From the NCBI GenBank assembly GCA_937951685.1, contig CALFBG010000031.1, forward strand, positions 1 to 44,265: a stretch of DNA of 44,265 nt. The letters are read 5' to 3'. The DNA comes from an uncultured Saprospiraceae bacterium. Its GTDB lineage: Bacteria; Bacteroidota; Bacteroidia; Chitinophagales; Saprospiraceae. Below are positions 34,093 to 43,268 of this stretch, piece after piece. Below the pieces are notes generated by a model. The model worked only from the letters and a program-made list of their open reading frames with translations. It had not been told where the DNA came from and did no database searches. A program made the position numbers and the translations under genes. How positions within the stretch are numbered: position 1 is the stretch's first letter; every line of letters starts with the position of its first letter.

Positions 34093-35571
34093 TTAGCGCT
34101 TGAGTTTGAATTCATAAAGATAACAAACAGTTCCTTTCTCTTCTAATTTTACAATTTGCTTGCCATATTGGTTAAAGTGCTGCGCATACAAAGTCGAGTC
34201 GTTCCCTTGTGGTGTTTTTCGATAGTGCGACAGCAAAAGCCAAACTCGCTGCGTTGGTGCAGGCAAGCGGGCAAGATCGGCTTGCCAGTCTTCAAAAGGA
34301 GAAGTCCCTTCGAATACTCGCAAGTTTTCTAAACCATATCTTTTTTTGTAGTAAGCAAACTGTGGCGCCGTATAAGGATAAAGGTAAAATAGGTCTTCCG
34401 CTTTTTTGTGCTTAGTTATGTAGGCAAGCAAAGGTTTTATTTCCTCTACTGCTTCGGGAGTTGCGAGTTTGTGAATCGTATCTAGTACGCCTTGGAGTAA
34501 AATCACGGCAATGAGTAAGGCTCCAAAGTACTTACCAAAGCGCATTTTTTGAGCACAAAGCTGGTAGAACCACGCTAAAGATTTTACCAAAAATAAAACT
34601 AAGCCCGGCATCGCAAAAAGTAGCAACCGAGGAATCGTAGAATACTGGTGTAAAGCAGAAGCCGCAAAAGCTAATCCGACTGGAAACAATAGCAAAACCA
34701 ACCAAATTTTTCGTTGCCTAAAGGCGACAAAAAGACCAACCAAACCAACGCTCCCCCCTAAGTACTTAAAAAAAACACCAACTGGATTTCTAAATAAGCT
34801 GAACCACGCATTCGCATACCACTCCCAACTCGTTTTTGCAAAAATATTAAGTGGCATAAAGTAAGCAGTATGAAAATCTTGGAGGTCATTATTCGCAATG
34901 GATGGCTTGAGAAAGCCGAAAAAATAAATCAAAAAGCTCGCTGCCCAACAACTTCCGATGCATAACAAGTATTTTGCTAAGGTACTATTCTTTTCTTGGT
35001 AAGCCTGGAGACTTAAGGCTGAAAAGCTAGCCGCCAAGACGAAAACAACAGGCTGGGAAAACCAGACGAGTAAAACGCCCAAGGAGATGTGTTGCCATAG
35101 ATATCGCTGCGATTTATTTTCCAATACCTGTACGGTGCTGCCCCATACTAAGATTGCCGCTAAAACATCCGTGCTGTATTGTTTGACCTCTGTGCTATAA
35201 TAAATATGTGGCTGGCAAAAAACAAAAAATGCAAGCGCGACCAGTGCAAATTCTGCGGATAGTAGTTTCTGACTTAGTCGATAAAATAACAATAGGGAGA
35301 GTAAGCCCGCTAACAATGGCCACAACCGCAAAACATATTCACTTGTCCCCAATCCAACAACTAAAATTTTTTGTAAAAATAAAAAACCAACTGGAGCTGC
35401 TTGATTATTAGGTAAGACGCCCGTTAATTCTACGAAAGAAAGATCAATAATATTATTAGCTAATAAAGCTTCATCAAACCACAGCGATCGATTATGAAAA
35501 TAGGCTCGGAGGCGTACGATCATTCCAAGCAATAATAGCCCATAAAAGTAGTAAGATTGATACTTCTTCAT
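34093..35571 (-). CDS. GT39-like integral membrane glycosyltransferase
   Basis: This 492-residue polytopic protein has about ten transmembrane helices. The first periplasmic loop carries the GT-C acidic motif in SLWFDEALLA (D33, E34), as in ArnT/PMT-type (GT39/GT83) transferases that use polyprenyl-phosphate sugars. Segments such as YSTEVKQYSTDVLAAILVW and the soluble C-terminal domain (from about 390) fit the ArnT-like plan. Acceptor and donor are unknown. The upstream neighbour is an unknown secreted protein 72 nt away; the downstream one is a small membrane protein. Confidence 0.75.
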   Translation of the reverse strand: MKKYQSYYFYGLLLLGMIVRLRAYFHNRSLWFDEALLANNIIDLSFVELTGVLPNNQAAPVGFLFLQKILVVGLGTSEYVLRLWPLLAGLLSLLLFYRLSQKLLSAEFALVALAFFVFCQPHIYYSTEVKQYSTDVLAAILVWGSTVQVLENKSQRYLWQHISLGVLLVWFSQPVVFVLAASFSALSLQAYQEKNSTLAKYLLCIGSCWAASFLIYFFGFLKPSIANNDLQDFHTAYFMPLNIFAKTSWEWYANAWFSLFRNPVGVFFKYLGGSVGLVGLFVAFRQRKIWLVLLLFPVGLAFAASALHQYSTIPRLLLFAMPGLVLFLVKSLAWFYQLCAQKMRFGKYFGALLIAVILLQGVLDTIHKLATPEAVEEIKPLLAYITKHKKAEDLFYLYPYTAPQFAYYKKRYGLENLRVFEGTSPFEDWQADLARLPAPTQRVWLLLSHYRKTPQGNDSTLYAQHFNQYGKQIVKLEEKGTVCYLYEFKLKR

Positions 35572-35643
35572 CGGCAGTAAAGGTAAGAACTATTTTTGTT
35601 TTAATGGCAGCTCGCGCGGGTAGTCCGAGACGATTGCTTGGTG

Positions 35644-37068
35644 CTAGTACTTAATTCGGACGAGTTTCAGCTGGTTGTGGTGTTCACTCGGTACAAGTAG
35701 TTCGTCGGCTCCTGTTTGGAGCGATTCTTTGAAGCGCAATTGCAATTTTTGATTATCCGTACTCAGCACGCTATTCCGATCCATTTCGCCGAGTGCATTG
35801 ATAATATATTCACTCACCGTGCTTTCATACTTGATACTGTCATTGAATAGAAAGCGTAAATTCGTAGGCGTTTTTAATAAAAAATAAGAAGAAAACACCC
35901 CATCGTCATCTTGGGAAAACTGCCGTTTATGCAGAATATTTTTCCAGTGTGTTTGTCCATCAGGATGAATCGAGATTACAAAAATATCGTCGTAGTGATG
36001 ATCTACAATATAATCTCGAATATCGGATCGCAGGTAGCCTGAATTTAGCCCTCCTCGACGTTCGTAGCGCTTATTGAGTTCCCCAACCATAAGGATTCCA
36101 CCATCTCTGCGATGTATCACTTCTTGGATTCGGGTATCGCTTAATCCTTTGACCTTTTTTTTCTTTTTCTTGAGTAAGGTAGCCATAAATTCACCTTTAA
36201 ATGGTTCAAATTGAGTGATGAATTGACCTAAGTCTTGGATTGGAATTTTCATAAAAAAGTAACCATTCGCTTTGAGTTTACTTTTTTGAGTATATAAACC
36301 TGCGGCGATCAAATTTTTATTTAGATTATCAATGGAGAAACTTACATCGTAAGTTAGTTTTTCTTCCATTGGAATACGCTGCTGATAAATACTATTGGAT
36401 TGCCAATCGTATTTTACGATTTCAAAGTGATGCTCTTTCTTTTTAGACTTCTTATTATTTTTAAGCAGTGGAAAATAAACATTGGCGCGATTGTCCAATA
36501 GAATGGTATAGTAATCTTTGAAGAAAGTCATATTTCTGGGAGCAATCCTGTGTTCCCACAAAACTTTCCGTTGCTTGAGATCAAAAACCAGACACTCAAA
36601 TTCATCTTTGGAATCCGTGTTATGATACAGTAAAATTTTCTCTCGATTTTCTGAATAAATGAGCTTTAATTTCGGGGGATAAAAGCGAGATTTATAGGAT
36701 TTAATGGTTAAAGAGTCAATGAGGTTTGCGCCAGGATTATAGCGTTGAATTTTTACCCGATACGCTCCTTTTTGTTTGTAAGCATAGATGATATCGAATT
36801 GATCTTTATCCGAAATGATTTCTAATAGTTTCACCTTTTTCCGATCAAGCTCTAAGGTCTTCGTCCATTTCGTCTTCATCTTTTCGTCGTAAGCATGTAC
36901 TTCCGTTTCCTCTCCACAACGAAGAAAAAGTAAAAACTGTCCTTTCATTTTACCTAATAATTCGTAGGAACAACCATCTCTAACCGAAATTTTTTCAGAG
37001 ATCGTGACCGTTTGACCAAAAAGAAAAAATGGAAGCACTACACAAAAAACACTAAATATTTTTTTCAT
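35644..37068 (-). CDS. Secreted protein of unknown function
   Basis: This 474-residue protein has a signal peptide (MKKIFSVFCVVLPFFLFGQ). The mature part is beta-rich, with repeated strand patterns such as FLLFLRCGEETEVHAYDE, FDIIYAYKQKGAYRVKIQRY, ILLYHNTDSKDEFECLVFDL and GGILMVGELNKR. It reads like a degenerate WD/PQQ-type propeller but has no clear repeat signature. No family is recognised and no T9SS sorting domain is present. It may be in one unit with the downstream glycosyltransferase gene (72 nt). Confidence 0.6.
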   Translation of the reverse strand: MKKIFSVFCVVLPFFLFGQTVTISEKISVRDGCSYELLGKMKGQFLLFLRCGEETEVHAYDEKMKTKWTKTLELDRKKVKLLEIISDKDQFDIIYAYKQKGAYRVKIQRYNPGANLIDSLTIKSYKSRFYPPKLKLIYSENREKILLYHNTDSKDEFECLVFDLKQRKVLWEHRIAPRNMTFFKDYYTILLDNRANVYFPLLKNNKKSKKKEHHFEIVKYDWQSNSIYQQRIPMEEKLTYDVSFSIDNLNKNLIAAGLYTQKSKLKANGYFFMKIPIQDLGQFITQFEPFKGEFMATLLKKKKKKVKGLSDTRIQEVIHRRDGGILMVGELNKRYERRGGLNSGYLRSDIRDYIVDHHYDDIFVISIHPDGQTHWKNILHKRQFSQDDDGVFSSYFLLKTPTNLRFLFNDSIKYESTVSEYIINALGEMDRNSVLSTDNQKLQLRFKESLQTGADELLVPSEHHNQLKLVRIKY

Positions 37069-37333
37069 AGATTGCTAAATTTGTCGAAACGAGCAGATAA
37101 ATGCTAAGACATAGTTGAATTGTCATTTCAGCTTGTCTTAGTATTCAACAATAGCGCCGACGATACTATTGTTTCTGTACTAGCTTCAAGGTTACTGGTA
37201 GTTGCTCGTTGTGCGTACTAGCTTTATCAATTTTATATTCACTAGCCGCTATAATTTAAGAAGAACTGTAAGGATAATCCAGTAGGAAGTCAATATTATT
37301 AAATTCTTAACTTTTTAAGGTAAAAAATTTGGA
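37069..37333. other. Intergenic region with two adjacent hairpins
   Basis: CTAAGACA/TGTCTTAG (37104-37111/37134-37141) and AACAATAG/CTATTGTT (37147-37154/37166-37173) form two adjacent stem-loops. Neither has a T-tract. No ORF was seen. Confidence 0.35.
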
Positions 37334-38611
37334 TTATTTTCCTTGAATCTCCTTAGCCAGTTGATTTAAATCAATCCGTTCAGGATATAAACGCAAACTA
37401 GCGGCAATCTGTTCTAACATTTTTTCGACTACCGCCGGTTCGTCCGAATTTGTGACTACGCCGTATAGGCTCAGCACCCGCTGATTACAAATCGTACTAA
37501 TATAATGTTCTTCCTGTACCGTTCTCGCTTTTTGATCTTTATCTTCACTGCTTGGTGACTTAAAATGCCAATGGATATATTTTTGCCCCAAGGTCGTTTC
37601 TCCTTCTTCCATTTGCACTTGAATATCGTATTTCGTAATTTCCTTGATGCGCTCAATTTCTTGTGCGAGGTGCTCCTTCAATTTCAGTGTTTCCGTTCCC
37701 GTTTCGCTGGTGGCTAATGGATTATCAATCAAATGCAAGAGTTTACCATCAATCACGTAGATCAAGTCCTTTTTGGATTGTGGTCTAACAACTTTTCCGG
37801 CGAGGGTCAAGGTAAAGAAACTGGCTTCATCGTTAAAAACTTGCAGATACCCTTGTTTGGTTTTAATAGCGCCACTCCGATAGTTTTTATCCTCGACCAA
37901 AGTACCGTGTTCGTAACGTTGAATGCCTAATAGTTTTCCTTGCTTCGACCAGAATCGTGCTTCACCGTGTTCTTTCCCTCCGGCGAAATGACCTTCTTCT
38001 TGCTTCGTGCCATTCGAGTAATAAACGGTAGTTTTACCGTCTTGCGCTCCGTTGGCGTAACTACTTTCAAAATTAAGCTGCTTGTTTTTGTACCATTTTT
38101 TGATGACGCCAACTTCCACCCCCATTTTGTACACTACGAGTTGTTCTAAGACGCCGTTGTCGTACCACCATTTATGTTCCCCATCTTCTTTCCCGTTCAC
38201 ATATCGGCCTTTTGATTTCACAGTACCATCTTCGTACCATTCTGTAGCTTCTCCCGAGGCCATTCCATCGACAAAGTTGAGCTCAAATTTCTTTTTCCCC
38301 GAAGGGTGCCACGATCTTTCCAATCCATTTTGTTGACCGTTTGCATAACTCGCTTCATAGAGTAAATTGCCATTTTTAGCCCACTCTTTAATTTTGCCTT
38401 GAATTTTACCATTTTTTATCTGGATGTGCATTTTCTTTTTCCCGTTAGGATATTCATCATAGGCTAATCCAGAAAAAGGCGCAATGGTATTCGGCTGAAA
38501 AAATAATCCGCGAATTTTATCTAATTCGTAATGCTTAATTTTATTCTTACGTTGACCAAAGCTAGTTATTCCAACGGCGAGACATAGCAATAGTAAGATT
38601 CCTCTTTTCAT
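37334..38611 (-). CDS. YwqK/MORN-repeat secreted protein
   Basis: This 425-residue protein has a signal peptide (MKRGILLLLCLAVGITSFGQ). About eight MORN-like repeats of some 23 residues (roughly 40-250) follow the pattern YANGxxxGxxxxWxxxGxLxxExxY, as in GLAYDEYPNGKKKMHIQIKN, EWYEDGTVKSKGRYVNGKED and ARFWSKQGKLLGIQRYEHG. A non-repeat C-terminal domain (about 260-425) has no recognised motif. Such proteins are often labelled YwqK-type antitoxin, but no toxin gene is adjacent and the export signal argues against that. It is more likely a cell-surface or periplasmic repeat protein. Confidence 0.75.
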   Translation of the reverse strand: MKRGILLLLCLAVGITSFGQRKNKIKHYELDKIRGLFFQPNTIAPFSGLAYDEYPNGKKKMHIQIKNGKIQGKIKEWAKNGNLLYEASYANGQQNGLERSWHPSGKKKFELNFVDGMASGEATEWYEDGTVKSKGRYVNGKEDGEHKWWYDNGVLEQLVVYKMGVEVGVIKKWYKNKQLNFESSYANGAQDGKTTVYYSNGTKQEEGHFAGGKEHGEARFWSKQGKLLGIQRYEHGTLVEDKNYRSGAIKTKQGYLQVFNDEASFFTLTLAGKVVRPQSKKDLIYVIDGKLLHLIDNPLATSETGTETLKLKEHLAQEIERIKEITKYDIQVQMEEGETTLGQKYIHWHFKSPSSEDKDQKARTVQEEHYISTICNQRVLSLYGVVTNSDEPAVVEKMLEQIAASLRLYPERIDLNQLAKEIQGK

Positions 38612-39059
38612 TAATTTTTATTTTATTGATGACCAATAAAAACTTTCCAGAACAAAATTTATACTGATCAATAATATATCCGAAAAGCTTAAATTGGCTT
38701 TTCAAAAGACAAATATGCAATAATCACCCCATAGAAACGTAGCGAAACTGTAAATTCTTATCTTAGAAACTGTTTATGCGTGAATTAATTAAAAGTTATC
38801 TAAAAGACTTAGCACCGCTGCTACCTAAAATTAACACGTGCAACAAAGCAGTCCACTAAAAAATGACCTGAGTCCAACACATTCTAGCTTGAATCCCAAA
38901 AACTAAATTATTCTTTCAGAATTTGTTTATTTTGCAAGCGAGATAGAAGTTGATTTCAAAAGATAAGACGACTCCGTTTTCAATTGTCAAACTATTCTAT
39001 TTCCATAAATAATCTTTATTGCTACAAATACCTACAAACTAGAAAAGCCAAAATCAATT
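38612..39059. other. Divergent intergenic region, mostly featureless
   Basis: This 448-nt AT-rich stretch lies between divergent genes. It has one hairpin, GAAAAGC/GCTTTTC (38682-38688/38697-38703). No ORF of plausible quality, tRNA or clear TAnnTTTG promoter was found. Confidence 0.4.
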
Positions 39060-40754
39060 ATGAATAATAAACAACTTATAGAGTGTGTACCCAACTTTAG
39101 CGAAGGTCGGGACATGACGATCATCAAGCAAATTACCGACACAATTGAAAGCGTGGACGGTGTAAAATTACTAGATGTTGATCCTGGTGCTGCTACCAAC
39201 CGAACGGTAGTTACTTTCGTCGGTGAACCGAAGCCCGTTATCCAAGCAGCTTTCTTAGCCATCAAAAAAGCAAGTGAATTGATTGACATGAGCAAGCACA
39301 AAGGAGAACATCCACGGATGGGCGCTACTGATGTTTGTCCCTTGATTCCCATTTCTAACATCAGCATGAAAGAAGTGATTAAGTATGCGCACGAATTAGG
39401 AGAAATGGTAGGAAGTGAATTGGAGATTCCTTTCTATATGTACGAATCTGCGGCAACAAAACCTGCGTGGAAAAACCTAGCAACGATCCGAGCTGGAGAA
39501 TACGAAGCATTGCCCGAAAAACTAACACAAGCAGAATGGAAGCCAGATTATGGTCCGGCTAAATTCAATCCTAAAGCAGGTGCTACGGCTATTGGTGCCC
39601 GAGATTTTCTGATTGCATATAATGTCAACCTCAATACCAGCTCTGTCCGACGAGCCAACTCGGTAGCCTTCGATGTGCGAGAAAAAGGACGTACCAAAAG
39701 AAAAGGGCATCCGATTACTGGAAAAGTGGTGAAAGATCGACAAGGAAACCCAGAGCGAGTACCGGGAACCTGCAAAGCGGTCAAAGGAATTGGTTGGTTT
39801 ATTGAAGAATATGGCATTGCTCAAATCTCGATGAACCTTACCGATATTTCTATTACCCCTTTGCACATGGCTTTTGAAGCTTGCCGCAAAAGTGCTGATC
39901 AACGAGGATTACGCGTCACGGGTTCTGAATTAGTGGGTTTAGTTCCCTTAAAAGTGATGTTAGATGCAGGAAAATACTTTCTCAAGAAGCAACAACGATC
40001 CGTTGGGATTTCCGAAGAAGAGCTAATTAAAATTGCTGTAAAATCTTTAGGCTTAGATGAATTAGCCCCTTTCGACCCTAGTAAAAAGATCATTGAATAC
40101 CAATTAACTTCTGCAAATGCGGCACCATTATTGAACATGGATTTACGAGCATTTGCGAACGAAACAGCTTCAGAAAGTCCTGCTCCGGGTGGAGGTTCTA
40201 TTGCTGCTTACGTGGGTGCCTTAGGTGTTTCTTTAGCAACGATGGTTGCCAATTTATCTTCTCACAAACGGGGTTGGGACGAACGTTGGGAAGAATTTTC
40301 CGAATGGGCACAAAAAGGGCAAGCTAATAAAGATGCGCTGTTGAAATTAGTTGACGAAGACACCCACTCTTTCAATGCCATTATGGAAGCTGCTCGATTG
40401 CCCAAAACGACCACTGCGGAAGCAGAAGTCCGTCACCAAGCCATTCAAGAGGCTACCCGCTATGCCATCGAAGTCCCCTTTACCGTGATGAAATTATCTT
40501 TGGCATCTTTTGAAATCATCCAAGAGATGGCACGGATTGGCAACCCGAACTCAGTAACGGATGCCGGCGTAGGTGCCTTGTGTGCGAGAACCGCAGTCCA
40601 CGGTGCTTTTTTAAATGTAAAAATCAATTCCGCAGATTTGGAAGACAAAAAATATGTTACTAAGATCTTGCGCGAAGGGAAAAAAATGATCAGTAAAGCA
40701 AACAAGCTGGAAAAGGAGACCTTGAAGATTGTCCACGACAAATTGGATAGTTAA
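39060..40754 (+). CDS. Bifunctional glutamate formimidoyltransferase / formimidoyl-THF cyclodeaminase
   Basis: This 564-residue fusion has the layout of vertebrate FTCD. The transferase half (about 1-330) moves the formimino group of N-formimino-glutamate (from histidine) to tetrahydrofolate. It shows CVPNFSEGRD, GAATNRTVVTF and KHKGEHPRMGATDVCPLIPI, whose H84 corresponds to the catalytic His of the mammalian enzyme. The cyclodeaminase half (about 365-560) begins LRAFANETASESPAPGGGS and includes IGNPNSVTDAGVGALCAR. It makes 5,10-methenyl-THF and ammonia. No other hut gene is in the window. A Lys/Glu-rich secreted protein gene follows by 44 nt. Confidence 0.94.
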   Translation: MNNKQLIECVPNFSEGRDMTIIKQITDTIESVDGVKLLDVDPGAATNRTVVTFVGEPKPVIQAAFLAIKKASELIDMSKHKGEHPRMGATDVCPLIPISNISMKEVIKYAHELGEMVGSELEIPFYMYESAATKPAWKNLATIRAGEYEALPEKLTQAEWKPDYGPAKFNPKAGATAIGARDFLIAYNVNLNTSSVRRANSVAFDVREKGRTKRKGHPITGKVVKDRQGNPERVPGTCKAVKGIGWFIEEYGIAQISMNLTDISITPLHMAFEACRKSADQRGLRVTGSELVGLVPLKVMLDAGKYFLKKQQRSVGISEEELIKIAVKSLGLDELAPFDPSKKIIEYQLTSANAAPLLNMDLRAFANETASESPAPGGGSIAAYVGALGVSLATMVANLSSHKRGWDERWEEFSEWAQKGQANKDALLKLVDEDTHSFNAIMEAARLPKTTTAEAEVRHQAIQEATRYAIEVPFTVMKLSLASFEIIQEMARIGNPNSVTDAGVGALCARTAVHGAFLNVKINSADLEDKKYVTKILREGKKMISKANKLEKETLKIVHDKLDS

Positions 40755-40798
40755 TCTAACTTCCTGTATTAATCATACCTCCGAAAAATATATTTTAA

Positions 40799-41830
40799 AT
40801 GAAAAATTTAGACCTGAGCGTATTGTGTTTTGTTTTGTTCTTGATGCTATCAAACTTCTTGGAAGCTCAATCAACCTACAGCTACATTTCAGATCGAAAG
40901 TTTACCGATCCTTCCGATTTAATCGGCTATAATTTCTTACCCAATGCGATGGAAGTACCCAATCAGCGAGAAGAAGAAATCGAACCGGGAGCGTATTCTT
41001 TTGGAGTTACCTTAAATAACTTATACGTTAACGGAGAAGATATCAAAGGCGTTTATAGTGTCAATAATATCAATCCAACGGAGTATGGGTATAAGCTAAA
41101 CTTAATGAATGCTCGGGATCCAACTATTCAAGGTCATCTAAAAATTATTCTTAATAAATATTCCTACGTTGACGCACTCGTCTTCAAAAGATCAAGAAAG
41201 GATGAAGAAATGATTTTCTATCAATCTCCCATTCCTAAAAAAGTGCTATTGACAGAAAAAGAGTATTTCACAGATCGCTACGATACTTTAGTAGAAAATA
41301 TCGATAGCATTTGGGGAAAAGCAGTGCAGCCATTTTTCCAGATTCATACCACAAAGAATGTGCAACAACGGATGCAAAAGTCAGATAGCCTTAAAATCTC
41401 TTTTATTGAAACGGTTACGATTATTGACAAAACTAAAAAGAAGAAAAAGAAGCGGAAGAAAGACGAGGAGGAAGTAGCAGAAGTCGATCAGGAGGAAGCA
41501 ACGGAGGTTGACGGTGAAGCAGAAGAAGAACTGACAGAAAAGGAAAAAAAGAAACGGAAAAAGAAGATTAAGATCATTAAAAAGTATAGCATCGAAGTAA
41601 GAGCAATCGTCAAATACGAAGATGGCTCGATTGAGGACAAAAAGGAGGTTTACCAAATTAAGAAAGTAGCAGAACTAGAAGATGATACCGCGCCTCCGGG
41701 TGGCGAACGTTTTCAATTAGAATTTGATACGGACAAAAAAGGAAAATCTATTTTCTTGTACCTCACGCCAGAACGAACGATTAGCTCGCTTGAGATTGGG
41801 GCCAAACGCTACCTGATGCGAGGATTTTAA
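40799..41830 (+). CDS. Secreted protein with a Lys/Glu-rich insert, function unknown
   Basis: This 343-residue protein has a signal peptide (MKNLDLSVLCFVLFLMLSNF, cleavage near LEAQ). An N-terminal region (about 25-200) of beta-rich sequence contains LNNLYVNGEDIKGVYSV. A highly charged low-complexity insert (about 207-265) alternates KKKKKKRKKDEEE- and EEELTEKEKKKRKKK-like blocks. A C-terminal beta domain (about 265-343) follows. No known family was recognised. It follows the FTCD gene by 44 nt and ends at a good terminator, so it may share that transcript, though no functional link is apparent. Confidence 0.6.
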   Translation: MKNLDLSVLCFVLFLMLSNFLEAQSTYSYISDRKFTDPSDLIGYNFLPNAMEVPNQREEEIEPGAYSFGVTLNNLYVNGEDIKGVYSVNNINPTEYGYKLNLMNARDPTIQGHLKIILNKYSYVDALVFKRSRKDEEMIFYQSPIPKKVLLTEKEYFTDRYDTLVENIDSIWGKAVQPFFQIHTTKNVQQRMQKSDSLKISFIETVTIIDKTKKKKKKRKKDEEEVAEVDQEEATEVDGEAEEELTEKEKKKRKKKIKIIKKYSIEVRAIVKYEDGSIEDKKEVYQIKKVAELEDDTAPPGGERFQLEFDTDKKGKSIFLYLTPERTISSLEIGAKRYLMRGF

Positions 41831-41858
41831 GCAACACTTTTTTAGAAAATTATTTACA

Positions 41859-41901
41859 AAAGGACCGAAGTATTCGCAGGAATACCTCGGTCGTTTTTTT
41901 T
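41859..41901 (+). terminator. Terminator downstream of the Lys/Glu-rich protein gene
   Basis: The stem GACCGA-x-GTATTC/GAATAC-x-TCGGTC (41863-41875/41880-41892) has one internal mismatch and a 4-nt loop, and is followed by a run of T (41894-41901). Confidence 0.85.
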
Positions 41902-41947
41902 AGCATTAACTTAAACCCTATTTTAGTACTTACTTAAGTAGGGTTAC

Positions 41948-42517
41948 CTACTTAGGAAGTACAACCGAATCAATTACGTGAATAACACCATTCGAGGCTT
42001 GCACATCCGTTTGGGTAATTGCTGACACACCACCATTTTCATCCGTTAAAATGACGGTACCATTGTTTAGACTTGCCTTTAGTATATTCCCGCTAACCGT
42101 TTTGATTGAAAATACACCATCAGAAGCTTTGATTGCACTGATTACATCGGTCGCTTTAAATTCTCCCGCCACTACGTGGTAAGTCAATATTTTAGTGAGG
42201 GTTGCTTTTTGTGCTGGTTCTAGCAAAGATTTTACCGTTCCTGTTGGTAATTTAGCAAAAGCTGCATTGACGGGAGCAAATACGGTAAACGGTCCATCTC
42301 CTTTTAAAACTTTAACTAACTGCGCCGTTTTAATTGCGGTAACGAGCGTGCTAAAATTATTATCACTCGCAGCAACATCAATGATATCTTTGTCGTGTGT
42401 CCAAGAAGTTTTTACTTTTTGGGTCGTGTGCTTGTTATTGTTACTCGTACATTGAGCCATTAAAGCAGAAGAAAAAGCGACAAAGACTAAACTGAAGAAA
42501 AAACGATTGAAATTCAT
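41948..42517 (-). CDS. Secreted fasciclin (FAS1) domain protein
   Basis: This 189-residue protein has a signal peptide (ending ALMAQ) and one FAS1 domain (about 45-189) with the H1 box TVFAPVNAAFAKLP and the later YHVV motif (ILTYHVVAGEF), closing with GVIHVIDSVVLP. FAS1 proteins are extracellular or surface adhesion/matrix proteins. It is divergent from an ECF sigma factor and an RskA-type anti-sigma factor. In mycobacteria the FAS1 proteins MPB70/83 are controlled by SigK-RskA, so this gene is a good candidate target of the neighbouring sigma factor (inference). Confidence 0.9.
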   Translation of the reverse strand: MNFNRFFFSLVFVAFSSALMAQCTSNNNKHTTQKVKTSWTHDKDIIDVAASDNNFSTLVTAIKTAQLVKVLKGDGPFTVFAPVNAAFAKLPTGTVKSLLEPAQKATLTKILTYHVVAGEFKATDVISAIKASDGVFSIKTVSGNILKASLNNGTVILTDENGGVSAITQTDVQASNGVIHVIDSVVLPK

Positions 42518-42698
42518 AATTTTTATTTTGGTTGAAATTGAATAAAATTTAATATCGGCATACTTACGAAGCGAGTATCTCGTTTGGACTTTTTAGAAGT
42601 CTTAAAATTTTGTTAATTTTATTTTTAATGAATAACTTACCGTAGCAAAGTGGTTTGAGCTATCTTACGACTTGTCAAAAAAGAACAAAATTTCACAC

Positions 42699-43268
42699 AT
42701 GCCACATCCCGTAGAGGAAGAAATCGTTGCGCTCATCAAAAAAAAGGACAAAGCCTTTGTCGGTATGATTTATGATCATTACGGCAGTAATTTATTTGGG
42801 GTCATCAAAACGATGCTCAAAGACGAAGCACTTGCGCAGGATACTTTACAGGAGAGTTTTATTAAAATATGGAAAAGTGCCGAGCAGTATGATCCTAGCA
42901 AAGCACGATTGTTTACTTGGCTCCTTCGAATCTGTCGAAATACAGCAATCGACAAGCTACGAATGAAGCAAAAGCAAGCACCGCGAAACATCCAAATTGA
43001 TGATTCTAACGTAAATACTTTAGGAACGAGCAGTTTCGATCCTCAACTTTTGGACATCAAGGATTTACTCGCGGGTTTGGATCTAAAATACCAAGAGGTA
43101 ATTAATTTGCTTTTCTTTCAGGGGATGACGCAAGTGGAGGCGAGCGAGGCACTTGGCATTCCGCTAGGCACCGTTAAATCGCGCTTAAAAATTGGTCTCC
43201 GAACGTTGCGAGTAACTTTTGGGAAAGACGCCCTGCTTATTTTAATTATTTTGATTTTAGCATCATGA
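42699..43268 (+). CDS. ECF-type RNA polymerase sigma factor (SigK-like)
   Basis: This is a 189-residue sigma-70 family factor counted from the ATG at 42699. A TTG at 42672 also opens the frame, but the ATG begins the conserved part. Region 2 (about 25-90) contains YDHYGSNLFGVIKTML, DTLQESFIKIWKSAEQYDP and FTWLLRICRNTAIDKLR. Region 4 (about 125-175) contains QEVINLLFFQGMTQVEASEALGIPLGTVKSRLKIGL, read here as segments. It overlaps the anti-sigma gene by 4 nt (ATGA), a sign of translational coupling. It should be held inactive at the membrane by that partner. The divergent fasciclin gene is a likely target. Confidence 0.92.
   Translation: MPHPVEEEIVALIKKKDKAFVGMIYDHYGSNLFGVIKTMLKDEALAQDTLQESFIKIWKSAEQYDPSKARLFTWLLRICRNTAIDKLRMKQKQAPRNIQIDDSNVNTLGTSSFDPQLLDIKDLLAGLDLKYQEVINLLFFQGMTQVEASEALGIPLGTVKSRLKIGLRTLRVTFGKDALLILIILILAS

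Noticed and set aside
37334-38611. YwqK-type antitoxin of a toxin-antitoxin system
   Set aside because: The MORN-repeat similarity is real but the protein has an export signal and there is no small toxin gene beside it.
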